Of a stretch of 64,000 nucleotides of DNA, positions 1 through 11,564 are shown in pieces. This DNA is from Dendrobium chrysotoxum (lineage: Eukaryota; Streptophyta; Magnoliopsida; Asparagales; Orchidaceae), in assembly GCA_019925795.1 (NCBI GenBank), contig CM034312.1, positions 24,331,914 through 24,395,913 of the forward strand, read 5' to 3'. Under the pieces are notes generated by a model. That model made no database searches. It saw only the letters and a program-made list of their open reading frames with translations, and was not told the origin of the DNA. Every line of letters starts with the position of its first letter. Positions within the stretch are counted from its first letter, which is position 1. Made by a program: the position numbers and the translations under genes.

Positions 1-3000
1 TCGGAGTCAAGCTCCGATGAAGAGCTGGAAAAATGGGGGATTGAAATTTCTTTTGATTATCAAAATAAAAATGTTTCTCCAAAGTTTGATCTCACTTTAG
101 ATCAGGATATTGACCCCGAGATTGATGTCCCAAAGATTGAAAGTGACGAGCCTGAATTGACAATGTATGAAAAGCTTAGTAGGAGAATTGAGGCCCTATC
201 CTTGACCCCGCTGTCGGCTGGCAGAGTTGCAGGGTTAGAGATTAAAGAGGCCCCTAACCTAAACGGTGAGATAAGGAAAGCCCGGAATTTCTTCCCTGGC
301 TCCTCCTCCTCAAGGGATGAAGGTGATGTAACCCTCGAGGAGGCAGATTTCAATGAATTAATGGAATTACCTTTTGGCTGCTTTCCTGTTTGTGTAAAGA
401 ACACTTTTTCTAAAGGTCCCGTACCGTATCGATGGACTAAGGGTCAAGCTAGATACCATGAAAATATTTGGAAAACAAAGATCAATAAAAATTCAACATG
501 TGGTATGGGCTTTGGTACCGTTAGTTCGTTTGATGACGATGAATACTGCTTAATGATAACTTATCATCTTGAATCTCAAAATGTCCCTACTGAAGCCGTC
601 AGTCCCCTTGACGGACTTTGTCTGGAGACTTTAGACGATCCCGATGAGCCTCAAGTTCGGGATGCACCCCCTGAATTTGAGGAAGAGATTAAATCGACAA
701 TCGACGAGCTAAAAGAAATCAACCTAGGAACTGACAACGACCCTCGCCCTACTTTTATAAGTGCTTTATTGAGCGAGGATGAGTCTCAGGATCTGATACA
801 ACTCATTTTTGAGTTTAGGGATTGCTTCGCCTGGACATACGATGAAATGCCGGGTTTGCCCGCTGAGGTAGCAGTTCATAAACTTGAAATCCGGCACGAT
901 GTCATTCCTGTTAAGCAAGCCCCTAGACGCATGCGTTTAGAGATCGAGCAACAAGTCGTTTCTGAAGTTAGGAAACTAGCTGAGGCTAGCTTTATTCGAG
1001 AAGAATAAGACCCTTCTTGGGTAGCTAGCGTCGTACCAGTTCGAAAGAAAAATGGTCAAATCCGGATTTGTGTCGACTATAGGGATCTGAATAAGGCGTG
1101 TCCCAAGGATGAATTTCCTCTACCCATACCCGAGCTTATGGTGGACATTGCCTCCTCGCATGCTGTTTTCTCCTTTATAGATGGCTTCTCTGGTTACAAT
1201 CAAATCAGGATGGCCCCAGAAGATGAGAGAAACACTGCATTCAGGACCCCTATAGGCATTTTTTGTTATAAAGTGATGCCCTTTGGTCTTAAAAATACCG
1301 GCGTAACCTACCAGCGGGCCATGACCTACATCTTTGACGACTTAATCCACAATCAAATCGAGTGCTATATTGATGATCTAGTTGTCAAGAGTAAAGTCAA
1401 AGAGTCTCACCTTTATGACTTGAGAGTTGTTTTCGAGCGGTTGCGCCGCTACGACCTCAAAATGAATCCCCTAAAGTGTGCTTTCGGTGTCACATCAGGG
1501 AAATTCTTAGGGTTCATAGTGAGGCACCGTGGGATTGAGATTGATCCTTTGAAAATTGAAGCCATCTTAGATATGCCACCTCCTAAGAGCCTTACTCAAT
1601 TAAGGTCTCTTCAAGGTAGGTTGGCATATATAAGAAGATTCATATCTAATCTCTCCGGAAGATGTCAACCTTTCTCAGCTCTTGCTAAGAAAGATGCTAA
1701 ATTCATTTGGAATGAGAAGTGTCAAAGCGCTTTTGATAATATCAAGGAATACCTTACAAATCCACCAGTTTTGGCAGCCCCTATTCCGGGGAAACCTTTG
1801 ATCCTCTACACTGCGGCCCTAGATGAGTCTTTAGGTGCCCTGTTAGCTCAGGTCAACGACGAAGGGAAGGAGAATGCTCTCTATTACCTTAGTCGGAGGC
1901 TTCTTCCTACAGAAATTCGATATCCTTCAATCGAGAAGTATTGCCTTGCTCTAGTTTTTGCAGCCAAAAAACTAAGACATTATATGCTATCTCATTCAAT
2001 TTGTTTGATTTCTAAGGTCAACCCTTTACAATATCTTATGACCCGGCCAATGTTGTCAGGACGCTTAGCTCGCTGGTCCATGATATTGCTTCAATTTAAA
2101 ATTACATTCGTTCCCCTGCGTGGAGTGAAAGGGCAGGCCGTGGCCGACTTCCTCGTAGCACACCCGCTGCCGGCGGATTCTCCTTTGAATGATGATTTAC
2201 CGGACGAACAAATCATGAATTTAAGGGAATCCAATGACCCTGCTTGGGAGTTATATTTTGATGGTGCGGCGTCTTCTCGACGGGACAAAACCCAAAAACC
2301 TACGATCCCCGGGAAAGCTGGCATTGGCCTAATTTTTATAACACCAGGAAAGGGGATGATGCACTTTTCCTACCATTTGTCAGAACCTTGCACAAATAAT
2401 GAGGCTGAATATGAGGCTCTGATAACTGGCTTGGAACTTGCAATCTTGATGGAGATTAAAGAGATTAAAATCTTTGGTGATTCCCAACTGGTGATCAACT
2501 AGGTCGCAGGAACCTATAAGGTTTTGAACCCTAATCTCCTCAAGTACCACCAATACACTAATCACCTACTCGAGCAGATCCTTGTAGTAACTTTGTATAG
2601 GGTTCCATGTGGAAGTAATTCTGCGGCAGATGCCCTAACAAAGCTTGCAAAGGAATTTGCGTGCCCGGAAGAAGACTCAATTTCTATAGAGATTCAGGGT
2701 CGTAAGGTCCTATCTCCCATAGACTTAGAGCACATCAACAAATAGTCATCTCAAGTCCTTTCTGCCTCTTCAGAGATTGAGGAAGAGGGCGATTGGAGAC
2801 AACCATTAATCGACTATCTCGAAGGTGGCAAACTTCCCCAAGACAAGTCCCTCGCCAACCAGATCAAGAAACGTGCCCTATCCTACACTTTAGTCAACAA
2901 TGCGCTATATCGCCGCTCGTTCGATCAGATGTGGCTTCGTTGTTTAGATAAACAGGAAGCCCTGAAGGTCATTAATGAAGTCCATTCCAGACTATGCGGT

Positions 3001-3932
3001 GCCCATTAATCGGGTCCAAAAATGAAGTTGAAAATTAAAAGACTTGGATACTACTGGCCTATGATGATTGACGATTGCATGAATGTTGCGAAATATTATC
3101 ATCAATGCCAGGTTCATGGTGTGGTCTTACATCAGCCGCCTAATGTATTGCACCCCACAATAGCTTCGTGGCCCTTCGAAAGTTGGGGCACGGATATTAT
3201 CGGGCCGATTGACCCTCCTTCTTCGAAGGGTCATCGCTTTATACTTGCCGCGACTGATTATTTTTCAAAATGGGCGGAAGTGATCCCCTTACGCAATGTA
3301 ACATCACACCATGTCCTAAATTTCTTTTGTGACCATATCGTATATCGATTCGGCGTGCCCCGCAGAATTATATCTGATAATGGGTCCGCATTCAAGTCTA
3401 CAAAAATCAATAGTTTTGTAAGACGCCATAACATTGATTGGAGAGACTCGATAATCTATTACCCTCGGGCTAATTGGTTGGCTGAGGCCTTCAACAAGAC
3501 TTTGGTGCAAATTATTAAACAGACCCTCGATGACAATAAGCGCCAATGGGATGAGAGGTTGGTGGAAGCTCTATGGGCCTATCGGACCACTTATAGAACA
3601 CCGACCCAATCCACACCATTTGCACTAGTGTATGGGTCCGAGGCCGTACTCCCTTTGGAAGTGCAAATTCCCTCGCTTAGAATTTCCATTCAAAATCAAA
3701 TTACAACTAAGCAGAATGTAAAGCTTCGACTTGAAGAACTCGAAGGCCTCGAGGAACGTCGTCTCCAAGCTCAATAAAATTTAGAGTTATATAAGGCCCG
3801 AATGGTTCAAGCCCATGATAAGTTAGTGCGACCTAGAACCTTCCAAGTAGGAGACTTGGTCTTGGTCCTTCGGAGGCCTATCTTAGCCCACCAAAAGATC
3901 GGTGGGAAATTTGAACCAACCTGGGAGGGACC
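1..3932 (+). pseudogene. pol: Tat/Ogre-type pol: reverse transcriptase, RNase H, archaeal-type RNase H, integrase (broken)
   Basis: A single reading frame (frame 1) runs from base 1 to the copia insertion and is interrupted only by stops at 1006, 2500, 2743, 3007 and 3775. In order: an acidic linker (1 to about 800); reverse transcriptase with the FIDGFSGYNQ block near 1175 and catalytic YIDDL at 1366-1380; a first RNase H region (about 1790-2160); a second, archaeal-type RNase H with YFDGAA near 2255, NEAEYEAL near 2400 and GDSQLV near 2478, closing with a late Asp (ADALTK) near 2630; and integrase with its zinc-finger region near 2970-3110 and DDE residues in GTDIIG, SDNGSAF and the Glu of WLAEAF (about 3190-3490). 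In the zinc finger, the first Cys of the expected CxxC appears to be Tyr (KYYHQC). At least four of the five stops sit where relatives commonly have Gln, so C-to-T decay is likely. It no longer encodes a working protein. Confidence 0.88.
3928..3932. repeat. Target-site duplication GGACC, left copy
   Basis: These five bases directly precede the left LTR (TGTTGAAATC) and recur directly after the right LTR at 15284-15288. This proves that the copia element inserted into the gypsy pol gene after that gene existed. Confidence 0.95.
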
Positions 3933-4246
3933 TGTTGAAATCCAGGATCCCGAGCACTTAATCTTGATGGTGACAACTAATACTTACTGAGTACATATAG
4001 ACTTCCTTTAGATTACAAATGTTTAATCTTTATATATGAGCACTAACATTTCAGGTCAGATGCACACTGCTAAAGATTGCTGGAGACTCAAACCGGGTAG
4101 AATAGGATGTTAAAGAGTCTGTAATTTTTATTTCTTTATTTTTATTTTCTTGAGTCTGCCACAGAAGCATGCATGTGAAAGGAGCAACCATGCACACACA
4201 CAGGAGGAGAATTTTTTTTTAAAATGATTAAATTTTTTTTAAGCAA

Positions 4247-5085
4247 ATCGTACTGTACGATCTTGGATCGTACTGTACGATTAATTAAAAATACTCAGGC
4301 TAACGGCTAATTTTCGAATGATTAAGTTTACAAACTTATCGTACTGTACGATCCATATCGTACTGTACGATAATATGTATTTGAGAAACCCTAGCCGCCA
4401 GAATAAGTTTGGTAAGTTTTTGAATTTGATTTTCTGTACTGATCGTACTGTACGACTAATATCGTACTTTACGATTAATTAAAACATACCAAAATTATCT
4501 CTCTAATCAGGAAATAAACGTTTATTTCTATTTTATATGTCGATCGTACTGTACGATAATATATCATACTGTACGACTTACAGAGACGATTTCATTCATC
4601 CCAGAGATCGTACCAGACGAAACTAAGGTTTTTTGTTCTGTTCGTCATGGACGATATTCATATCGTACAGAACGATATCAAGAAATGAACTGATCGTACT
4701 GTACGACTGGTGGAGTGCTGGATGATTGTCAGAGATGACTTTCTTCGTCCCAGCGATCGTACCAGACGATCCCAAGAATTTTTGTACTATTCGTCCTGGA
4801 TGATATTCGTATCGTACAGGACGATATCCTGAAAAATACTATTTGTACTGTACGATTCAATGAGTGCTGGACGACTGACAGAGACGAATTCTTTCATCCC
4901 GAGGTTCGTCCCACAGTTCGTCCTATACGAACAGTACGAATCAACAGTATCGTCCTGTACGATATACGTATCGTACAGTACGATATGAATAAAATTCAAT
5001 ACCTGTTCGTCTGTACTCGTATTGGACGGAGCTGAAATTGAACTGATCGTACTGTACGATCATAGATCGTACTGTACAAACAGAA
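4247..5085. repeat. Array of TCGTAC-N-GTACGA palindromes in U3 of the left LTR
   Basis: Around twenty exact or slightly decayed copies of the odd palindrome ATCGTACTGTACGAT lie here, often in pairs separated by 5-10 bases (for example near 4247 and 4265, 4339 and 4357, 4441 and 4461, 4543 and 4564). Toward the right they grade into variants such as TTCGTCCTGTACGA and ATCGTACCAGACGA. The array ends about 40 bases before the TATA box. It gives rise to spurious ORFs whose translations repeat YRTVRY-like words on both strands; these are not genes. Confidence 0.9.
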
Positions 5086-5124
5086 ACGCAAAAGTTGAAA
5101 CTTTTAGGGTTTTCTGAAGCCTGA

Positions 5125-5130
5125 TATAAA
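5125..5130 (+). promoter_or_regulatory. Putative LTR TATA box
   Basis: TATAAA follows directly after the palindrome array and precedes the GA-rich part of the LTR. The same arrangement is kept in the right LTR (14508-14513) and in the related solo LTR (about 46581-46589). It is the most likely core promoter for the genomic transcript. Confidence 0.6.
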
Positions 5131-5910
5131 AACAACTTAAAATTTTCTTTAGGAGTTGTTGATCAATCCTTTTGCTGTGAGAGGCTTGGAGGAAAAAGAA
5201 GGGGATTCGGTAGAGAGAAGTTTTTGGAGAGATCTAGAGCTTGAGAGAGGAAGGTGAAGGTGAGCTTGAGCGTGAGGGAGAAGTAGTGTGAGGGGATCAC
5301 ACAGTGGCTCCAAGCTAGCTGCATGCTTTGCTCCTCTTGTGGCTTTGGAAGCTTCAAGAAAGTTCTCGAGGGAAGAGTCACTTCAAGATCAACATCGCCA
5401 AGGTACTCTGCCATCTCCAGGAGGGGAAAAAGGAGAAGGTCCGCTGTCGTCACCAGGAGGGTGACATAGCGTTTGGTATTCCGCCGCACCGAGGGAGGTG
5501 AAAGTGAGTATTGTAAAGGCTTCTCCGCCTTACTGTGGGGGCAAAAGGAGAGTCAACTTTTACTAGTGCAAATCCCGGAGTAGAGGACTCCGGGGAGTAG
5601 ACGTAGGTCAAGTGACCGAACCACTATAAAAATCTCTGGTGTGTTTTTTCCTGTTTACCGTACTTTACTTTTCATGCTTTTAATTTGTGCATTTTAATTG
5701 CTTGGTGAAAAATCAGTATTTAAATATTGTGGTGTAAAATCTAAAATTGAACTATCAATTTCATCGTTGTGAACGTTGTATTTGCTTCCGCACATTAGTC
5801 GTTAAATTATATTTTGAAAATACAAAAAAATTAGAACTCTTGTGTAGGGTTAAATTTTTAAAATACCAATTCACTCCCCCCCCTCTCTTGGCGCATCTCG
5901 TACTTTCAAG

Positions 5911-5922
5911 TGGTATTAGAGC
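5911..5922 (+). other. Primer-binding site, initiator tRNA-Met type
   Basis: TGGTATTAGAGC begins two bases after the 5' LTR. The plant copia consensus complementary to the 3' end of initiator tRNA-Met is TGGTATCAGAGC, so there is one C-to-T mismatch. Confidence 0.85.
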
Positions 5923-5967
5923 GGGGTAGCAAAATAGTGTTTTAGAAAACCTAGAAACGTAAGATCC

Positions 5968-7785
5968 ATGGCTCAATTTGGTAACCGTAACACTGCGGAG
6001 GGTTATTCTATAACTCGTCCACCTTTATTTGACAACATATCATTTGATTTTTGGAAAATACGCATGTCTACATTTTTACAGTCTTTAGAATATCGCATGT
6101 GGATGTTAGTCCAAGAAGGTTATTCTGCACCATTTCGTATGTTGAATGGAATTATAACTGAACTGTCATTTAATGAATAGAGCATTGAGGATAGAGAATT
6201 TGCACAACTAAATGCTAAATGTCTAAATTATTTCTTTTGCGCATTAAAATCAGAAGACTATATGCGAGTATCAACTTGTACTACTGGTAAACAAATTTGG
6301 GACAAACTGTGTATCACGTACGAAGGAACTAGTGAGGTCAAACAATCTAGGTTGAACATACTGTTACATGATTACAAACTATTCCGCATGAAATCTAGTG
6401 AAACTATATATGACATGTACACTCGATTCACCCAGATTGTAACATCACTGTATGCTTTAGGAAGAGAGTTATCTAACTCGAAAAAAGTAAACAAAATACT
6501 ACGATGTTTGCCTAGCTCATACGATGTTAAAATCACTGTAATAACTGAGTCAAAAGACCTGAATATTTATTCTATTGATAATTTGCTTGGGTCACTCATT
6601 GCCTACGAGCAAGGAGTGAGTCAACGACAAAGTGATGCAGGTGAAAAGAAGAAGGAGCGAGCAGTGGCTTTAAAAGCAAATAATTCTGAAAGTGACAGCT
6701 CAGCAGCGGAGGAAGATGACGACATAGCCTTGATGACTCGTCAGTTCAAAAATTTTCTGAAAAGAAAGCAGCGCCATCATCAAAGCAATTGGAACAAAGG
6801 TAAGAACTCAAAGTATACTAAGGTTGCATCTGAAATAATTTGCTTTGAGTGCAGGAAACCCGGTCATCTCCGAGCTGATTGCCCCAACATCAAAACTCAT
6901 CAAACCAAGGAGAAGGGTGAGGAAAGATCAAAGTTCAAGCAGGGTAAATTTAAGACTCAGAAAGCATTTTGGGCCGACTCTGCCTCAAAATCATCGGAAG
7001 AAGAAGCAGAGGAGGAGGTAACGAATCTGTGTCTTATGACAAATGATAATCTTGATCAATCAGATCAAGATGAGGTATGTCAACTATCTTACGATGAACT
7101 GCTTGTTATTTCTGAAAAAATCCATGACTCGTATAGAAAATTGAAGAAAAAGCATGTTAGTCTTAATACTGAGTTTAGTACTTTACAAAAGGAGCATGCT
7201 AGTGTAGTAAAGAATATTTCTGACTTAGATAAAGATCATATGTCTTTGCTTGATGAATACGATGCATTAAATAAGAAGCATATTGAGTTAACCACTGCAC
7301 ACGATACCTTGAAATCATCACATGTTGAATTAGATAATGCATTTAAGGAACTAGAAGAACTATCAGGGGAACTTAGTAGTAGTGAGCATGCATTGAGATT
7401 CAAATATGCTAGTCTTAACCAAGAGAATAAATTTTTAAATGAAAAACTTCATGCATACGAGAATAACAAAAAACCTCCCATGTTTGCTGAATTCTTTCAG
7501 CCTCCACCATGTGAATCATCTCATTCAAAACCAGCACGGCATGCATCATCCAAACCCAGAAATAGGCACTACCATCCTCGTAGATTAGTGAACCCATTTC
7601 CAGATGTTAGATGTTATTCTTGTGGCATGCTAGGTCACATAGCCCACACGTGCTTAATTCACTATAGGACACATCTAGTGTGGAGACTTAAATCGCATTC
7701 ATCACAGCATAACATGCATACATTTCATTCATATAAGCATATGGTGGAACCCAAACACACTTGGGTTCCCAAAGCTAATCCGTGA
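5968..7785 (+). pseudogene. gag: copia gag polyprotein, two zinc knuckles (one internal stop)
   Basis: The frame starts at an ATG 46 bases after the primer-binding site and ends with TGA at 7783-7785, about 605 codons. A TAG at 6178-6180 breaks it where relatives usually have Trp (TGG). The N-terminal part is the copia gag (UBN2-type) domain, with W-x-I-R near 6051 and a retained central fold to about 6600. A CX2CX4HX4C zinc knuckle lies at 6841-6882 and a second one at about 7612-7653. Between them is an acidic, Lys/Glu/Leu-rich stretch (about 7000-7470) expected to form a coiled coil. The protein would build the cytoplasmic particle and bind the RNA. The long gag with a coiled-coil insert and second knuckle fits Sirevirus. 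The pol frame follows in the same phase. Confidence 0.87.
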
Positions 7786-7827
7786 TTGACATTGTAGGGA
7801 TGCTCTCACAAAAGACCTAGTGAGAGC

Positions 7828-10800
7828 ATGTGGTACCTGGACAGTGGCTGCTCGAGACACATGACTGGAGACATGAAGCAGTTCGTGACACTGGAGGCCA
7901 GGTCAGGAGGCAAGGTAACTTTGGGAGACAACACCACCAGAAAAGTGGTGGGCTCAGGTATCATTGGAAATACTAAAAATTTAATTATTGAGAATGTACT
8001 TTTAGTGGATGGTTTAAAGCACAATCTTTTAAGTATAAGTCAACTATGTGACAAGGGCTTTGATATAAAATTTCTGTCTAACAAATGCATGATTAGTTTA
8101 AATGATTCACTTGTGTTAGAAGGAAAATGTATAAACAATGTTTACATGTTAGACTTGAACTGCATTGAAACCTCAAACTCTTTGTGTCTGAAAACAATAG
8201 TAGATGACTCTTGGCTATGGCATAGGAGACTATGCCATGCTAGTATGAAAACACTTAGGAATATCACTCAGAAAGACTTAGTTAGAGGCATACCAAAGTT
8301 AGACTTTACTAAGGACCATCTTTGTGATGCTTGCCAATTAGGAAAACAAGTTAAATCTTCATTTCATGCAATCAAGGATATCAACACCACTAGGCCACTA
8401 GAAACTCTCCACATGGACCTGTTCAGACCTGTTAGTACAGCCAGCCTAGGAGGGAAGTTGTATGGGTTTGTAATAGTAGATGACTACTCTAGGTTTACTT
8501 GGGTGAAATTCCTAGCTCATAAGAGTGAGTCATTTGAAGAATTTAGAATTTTCTCCACTTGGATTCAAAGGAAATTAGGATATGTAATTTCAACAATTCA
8601 TAGTGATCACGGTGGGGAATTTGAGAATGATAAATTTGAATCTTTTTGTAAAGAGGTTGGAATAGAACATAATTTCTTTGCCCCTAGAACTCCTCAGCAA
8701 AATGGAATAGCAGAAAGAAAGAATAGAACTTTAGTTGAAGCTGCTAGGGCTATGTTAGCTGAATACACTCTCCCTAGATACTTTTGGGCAGAAGCAGTAA
8801 ATATCGCATGCTATGTATTAAATAGGGTAAATGTTAGATCCAAACTTAATAAGACACCCTATGAGTTGCTTAAGGGTAGGACACCCAATCTTTCCCACTT
8901 ACACGTTTTCGGTTGCAAATGCTTCATCCTAATCAATGGCAAGTCACCCTTAGGAAAGTTCGATCCTAAATCTGATGAAGGGGTTTTTCTAGGCTACTCA
9001 TCTGTAGGTAAAGCCTATAGAATATTCAATAAGAGAACCCTAGTAGTAGAAGAGTCCACTCATGTGGTATTTGATGAATCCAATAAGACATCTGAACCTA
9101 ATCATGAAGAAGAAGAAGTTGAGGTTATACGGGGAGTAGAAACCATTACCATAGAGACTAGAGCAGAACCTCAGGAACATCTGCCTAGAGATTGGAAATT
9201 TTCTTCTAGTCATCCTAGAGAGCTGATCTTAGGAGACCCATCAGAAGGGGTAAAAACTAGGCATGGACTTAGGAAAGAGGTTAGCCATTCTGCATTCATA
9301 TCTATGATTGAACCCACGAGTATAGATCAAGCCTTAGGAGATGAATTTTGGATCCTAGCAATGCAAGAAGAGTTGAACCAATTCGTTAGGAATGATGTAT
9401 GGGAGTTAGTCAAAAGGCCTAAAGAATAAAGTGTGGTTGGAACTAAGTGGGTCTTTAAAAATAAGATGAATGACTCTGGAATAGTAGTAAGAAACAAGGC
9501 TAGGTTAGTAGCGAAGGGGTATAACCAAATTGAAGGAATAGATTTTGAAGAAACCTTTTCTCCGGTAGCTAGACTAGAAGCCATCAGGGTACTGTTAGCT
9601 TTTGCTTGTTTTAGGGATTTTAAGTTGTATCAAATGGATGTAAAGAGTGCCTTCCTGAATGGAGTAATCAAGGAAGATGTGTATGTGGAGCAACCTCCGG
9701 GGTTTGAAAACTCACAATTTCCAAACCACGTGTTCAAACTGAAAAAGGCACTATACGGGTTAAAACAAGCACCTAGAGCCTGGTATGAAAGACTTAGTAC
9801 GTTCCTACTAGATAGAAGCTTTGTAAAGGGTAGTGTGGACACCACCTTATTTTTGAAGAAGGTAGGAGTTGAAGTACTCATTGTTCAGATTTATGTAGAT
9901 GACATATTATTCGGATCGACGGAGAAAAGCTTATGTAATGAATTTTCAAAAATAATGAGCGACGAGTTTGAAATGAGCATGATGGGAGAACTTAGTTACT
10001 TCCTTGGATTTAGTGTAAAACAAATGGAAGGTGGAACGTTTCTTAGCCAATCTAAGTACATCAACGATATTTTAAAAAAATATGAAATGGACAATACTAA
10101 GGCTATGAATACACCCATGAGCTCTAATATTCAATTGGATAAAGATCCCAGTGGGAAGTCTGTAGATCAAAAGAGGTATAGGGGAATAATTGGATCGCTT
10201 CTCTATCTGACTGCCAGTAGACCAGACATAATATTTAGTGTATGTCTCTGTGCCCGTTTTCAAGCTGACCCGAAAGAATCTCACATGACTGCTGTCAAAA
10301 GGATTCTTAGATATCTTCTAGGCACCCCGAACTTAGGAATTTGGTATCCTAGACACAGTACTTCTTTCGAAATCTTAGGATACTCAGATTCAGACTTTGC
10401 AGGATGTAGGGTAGATAGAAAAATCACTTCTGGCACTTGTCAATTCATTGGACAATCATTAGTTTCATGGTCCAGTAGGAAACAAAATTCAGTAGCCCTA
10501 TCCACAGCCGAAGCAGAATATATAGCGGTAGGTAGCTGTGTTGCACAAGTTTTGTGATTAAAACAACAGCTTGTAGATCTAGGACTACCTGTAGGAACCA
10601 TTCCGATCATGTGTGACAACACTAGTGCTATTTGCATATCCAAAAATCCAATTCAACACTCACGAACCAAATATATAGACATTAGACATCATTTCATTAG
10701 AGATCATGTAGCCAAAGGAGATAATGAACTGCACCACGTTGCTACTGAAGATCAATTGGCAGACATTTTCACAAAACCATTAGGTTATGACACATTTAGC

Positions 10801-10842
10801 ATTTTACGAACCAAATTAGGTGTCATAGACATTCACGCCTAA
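7828..10842 (+). pseudogene. pol: copia pol: protease, integrase, reverse transcriptase, RNase H (internal stops)
   Basis: This is in the same frame as gag, separated by stops at 7783 (TGA) and 7798 (TAG), so the original was probably expressed by readthrough or as one polyprotein. The protease motif WYLDSGCSRHMTG lies at the start (7831-7869). Integrase follows, with an H-H-C-C zinc finger (WHRRLCHAS ... CDACQ, about 8218-8340) and DDE residues in HMDLF, SDHGGEF and AERKNR (about 8412-8720). Reverse transcriptase starts near 9433 (GTKWVFKNK) and has YVDDIL near 9892. RNase H has YSDSDFAG near 10381, AEAEY near 10513, CDNTSA near 10615 and the terminal RTKYIDIRHHF block near 10663. A TAA at 9427 splits integrase from RT, and a TGA at 10555 sits where relatives have Trp. 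All catalytic residues remain readable, but the gene is disabled. Confidence 0.92.
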
Positions 10843-11011
10843 TGTAACATACAAAAAAAAATAAAAAAAACAACAAAAAAACAACAAAAATAAAAAAATG
10901 GGTTTGTGGTTGTTTTGTTTTGTTAAAATAAATAAAAAAAAAATACAAAAAAAAAAATTGGATTCCTGATCCTCTTCTCATGTTGCTCACAAACTTTGAT
11001 ATTCTCTGACA
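10843..11011 (+). other. A-rich spacer after copia pol
   Basis: This non-coding stretch is very rich in A on the plus strand (runs of A broken by T and C, about 10850-10950). It lies between the pol stop codon and the internal palindrome array. I see no ORF here. Confidence 0.6.
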
Positions 11012-11466
11012 ATCGTACTGTACGATCCACTATCGTACTGTATGATAAGGTTCAAATCACTCCAATCTCAGCCGTCCATTCCCATTCACGGTCCAGATCT
11101 TTCATGTCTTATACCTATCGTACTGTACGATTCACCACTCGTATCGTATGATACTAATTATTGGTCATCGTACTGTACGACATACCAATCGTACTGTACG
11201 ATCCACGTGTCAAACGGATTAGGATGAATTTAAATCGGCCGGTACGAATATTATTGCCTATCGTACGGTACGAACACCTGTTCGTACTATACGAACACTT
11301 TTGGTCAAAAGTCGTTCAGACGACTCATTGGGACGAATGCCTTACACTCACGTTCGTACAGTATGATACGGATCGTACTGTACGATTTGACTCACTTTTC
11401 TGAAACGTCGTCCAGACGACATTATTGCGCATATCGTACTGTACGATACTCAATCGTACTGTACGA
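11012..11466. repeat. Internal array of TCGTAC-N-GTACGA palindromes between pol and the third ORF
   Basis: About eleven copies or close variants of the LTR palindrome occur here, at roughly 11012, 11032, 11118, 11168, 11188, 11259, 11281, 11354, 11371, 11432 and 11452. The array ends about 15 bases before a TATAAAAT box and 100 bases before the start of the downstream ORF, repeating the LTR order of palindromes then TATA. Between copies the sequence is unrelated to the LTR, so this is not simply an LTR fragment. Confidence 0.85.
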
Positions 11467-11480
11467 TATCCCTCAAATTC

Positions 11481-11488
11481 TATAAAAT
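11481..11488 (+). promoter_or_regulatory. Putative internal TATA box for the downstream ORF
   Basis: TATAAAAT lies between the internal palindrome array and the ATG at 11565. A start site about 30 bases downstream would give a short leader of about 50 bases. Inferred from position and from the parallel with the LTR; there is no transcript evidence. Confidence 0.4.
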
Positions 11489-11564
11489 GGGAGGGATTCT
11501 TTGCCAATTCTACTCACCTTCAATCAATCTGAATTTCATCATTCCTCCAATCCTTTCTTCCAAA

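Larger units (their letters stand above)
3933..5908 (+). repeat. 5' LTR of the Sirevirus-like element (1976 bp)
   Basis: It starts TGTTGAAATC and ends ACTTTCA, and the same sequence recurs at 13336-15283. In order: a CA-rich stretch with CACACACA near 4193; a dense array of TCGTAC-N-GTACGA palindromes (about 4247-5085); a TATA box (5125-5130); a GA-rich transcribed part; and a C-rich tract near 5877 close to the 3' end. It is longer than the right LTR mainly because it keeps one extra palindrome unit near 4455-4480 and a short insert near 5440-5455. Confidence 0.95.

Noticed and set aside
4787..5135. Small ORFs rich in YRTVRY-like residues in the LTRs (also 11042-11507, 13719-14518, 39726-40206)
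   Set aside because: They are simply the CGTAC palindrome read in various frames, occurring on both strands.
5163..5489. Minus-strand ORF in the LTR (also 14547-14864)
   Set aside because: It falls in the transcribed GA-rich part of the LTR on the wrong strand and is low in complexity; there is no domain.
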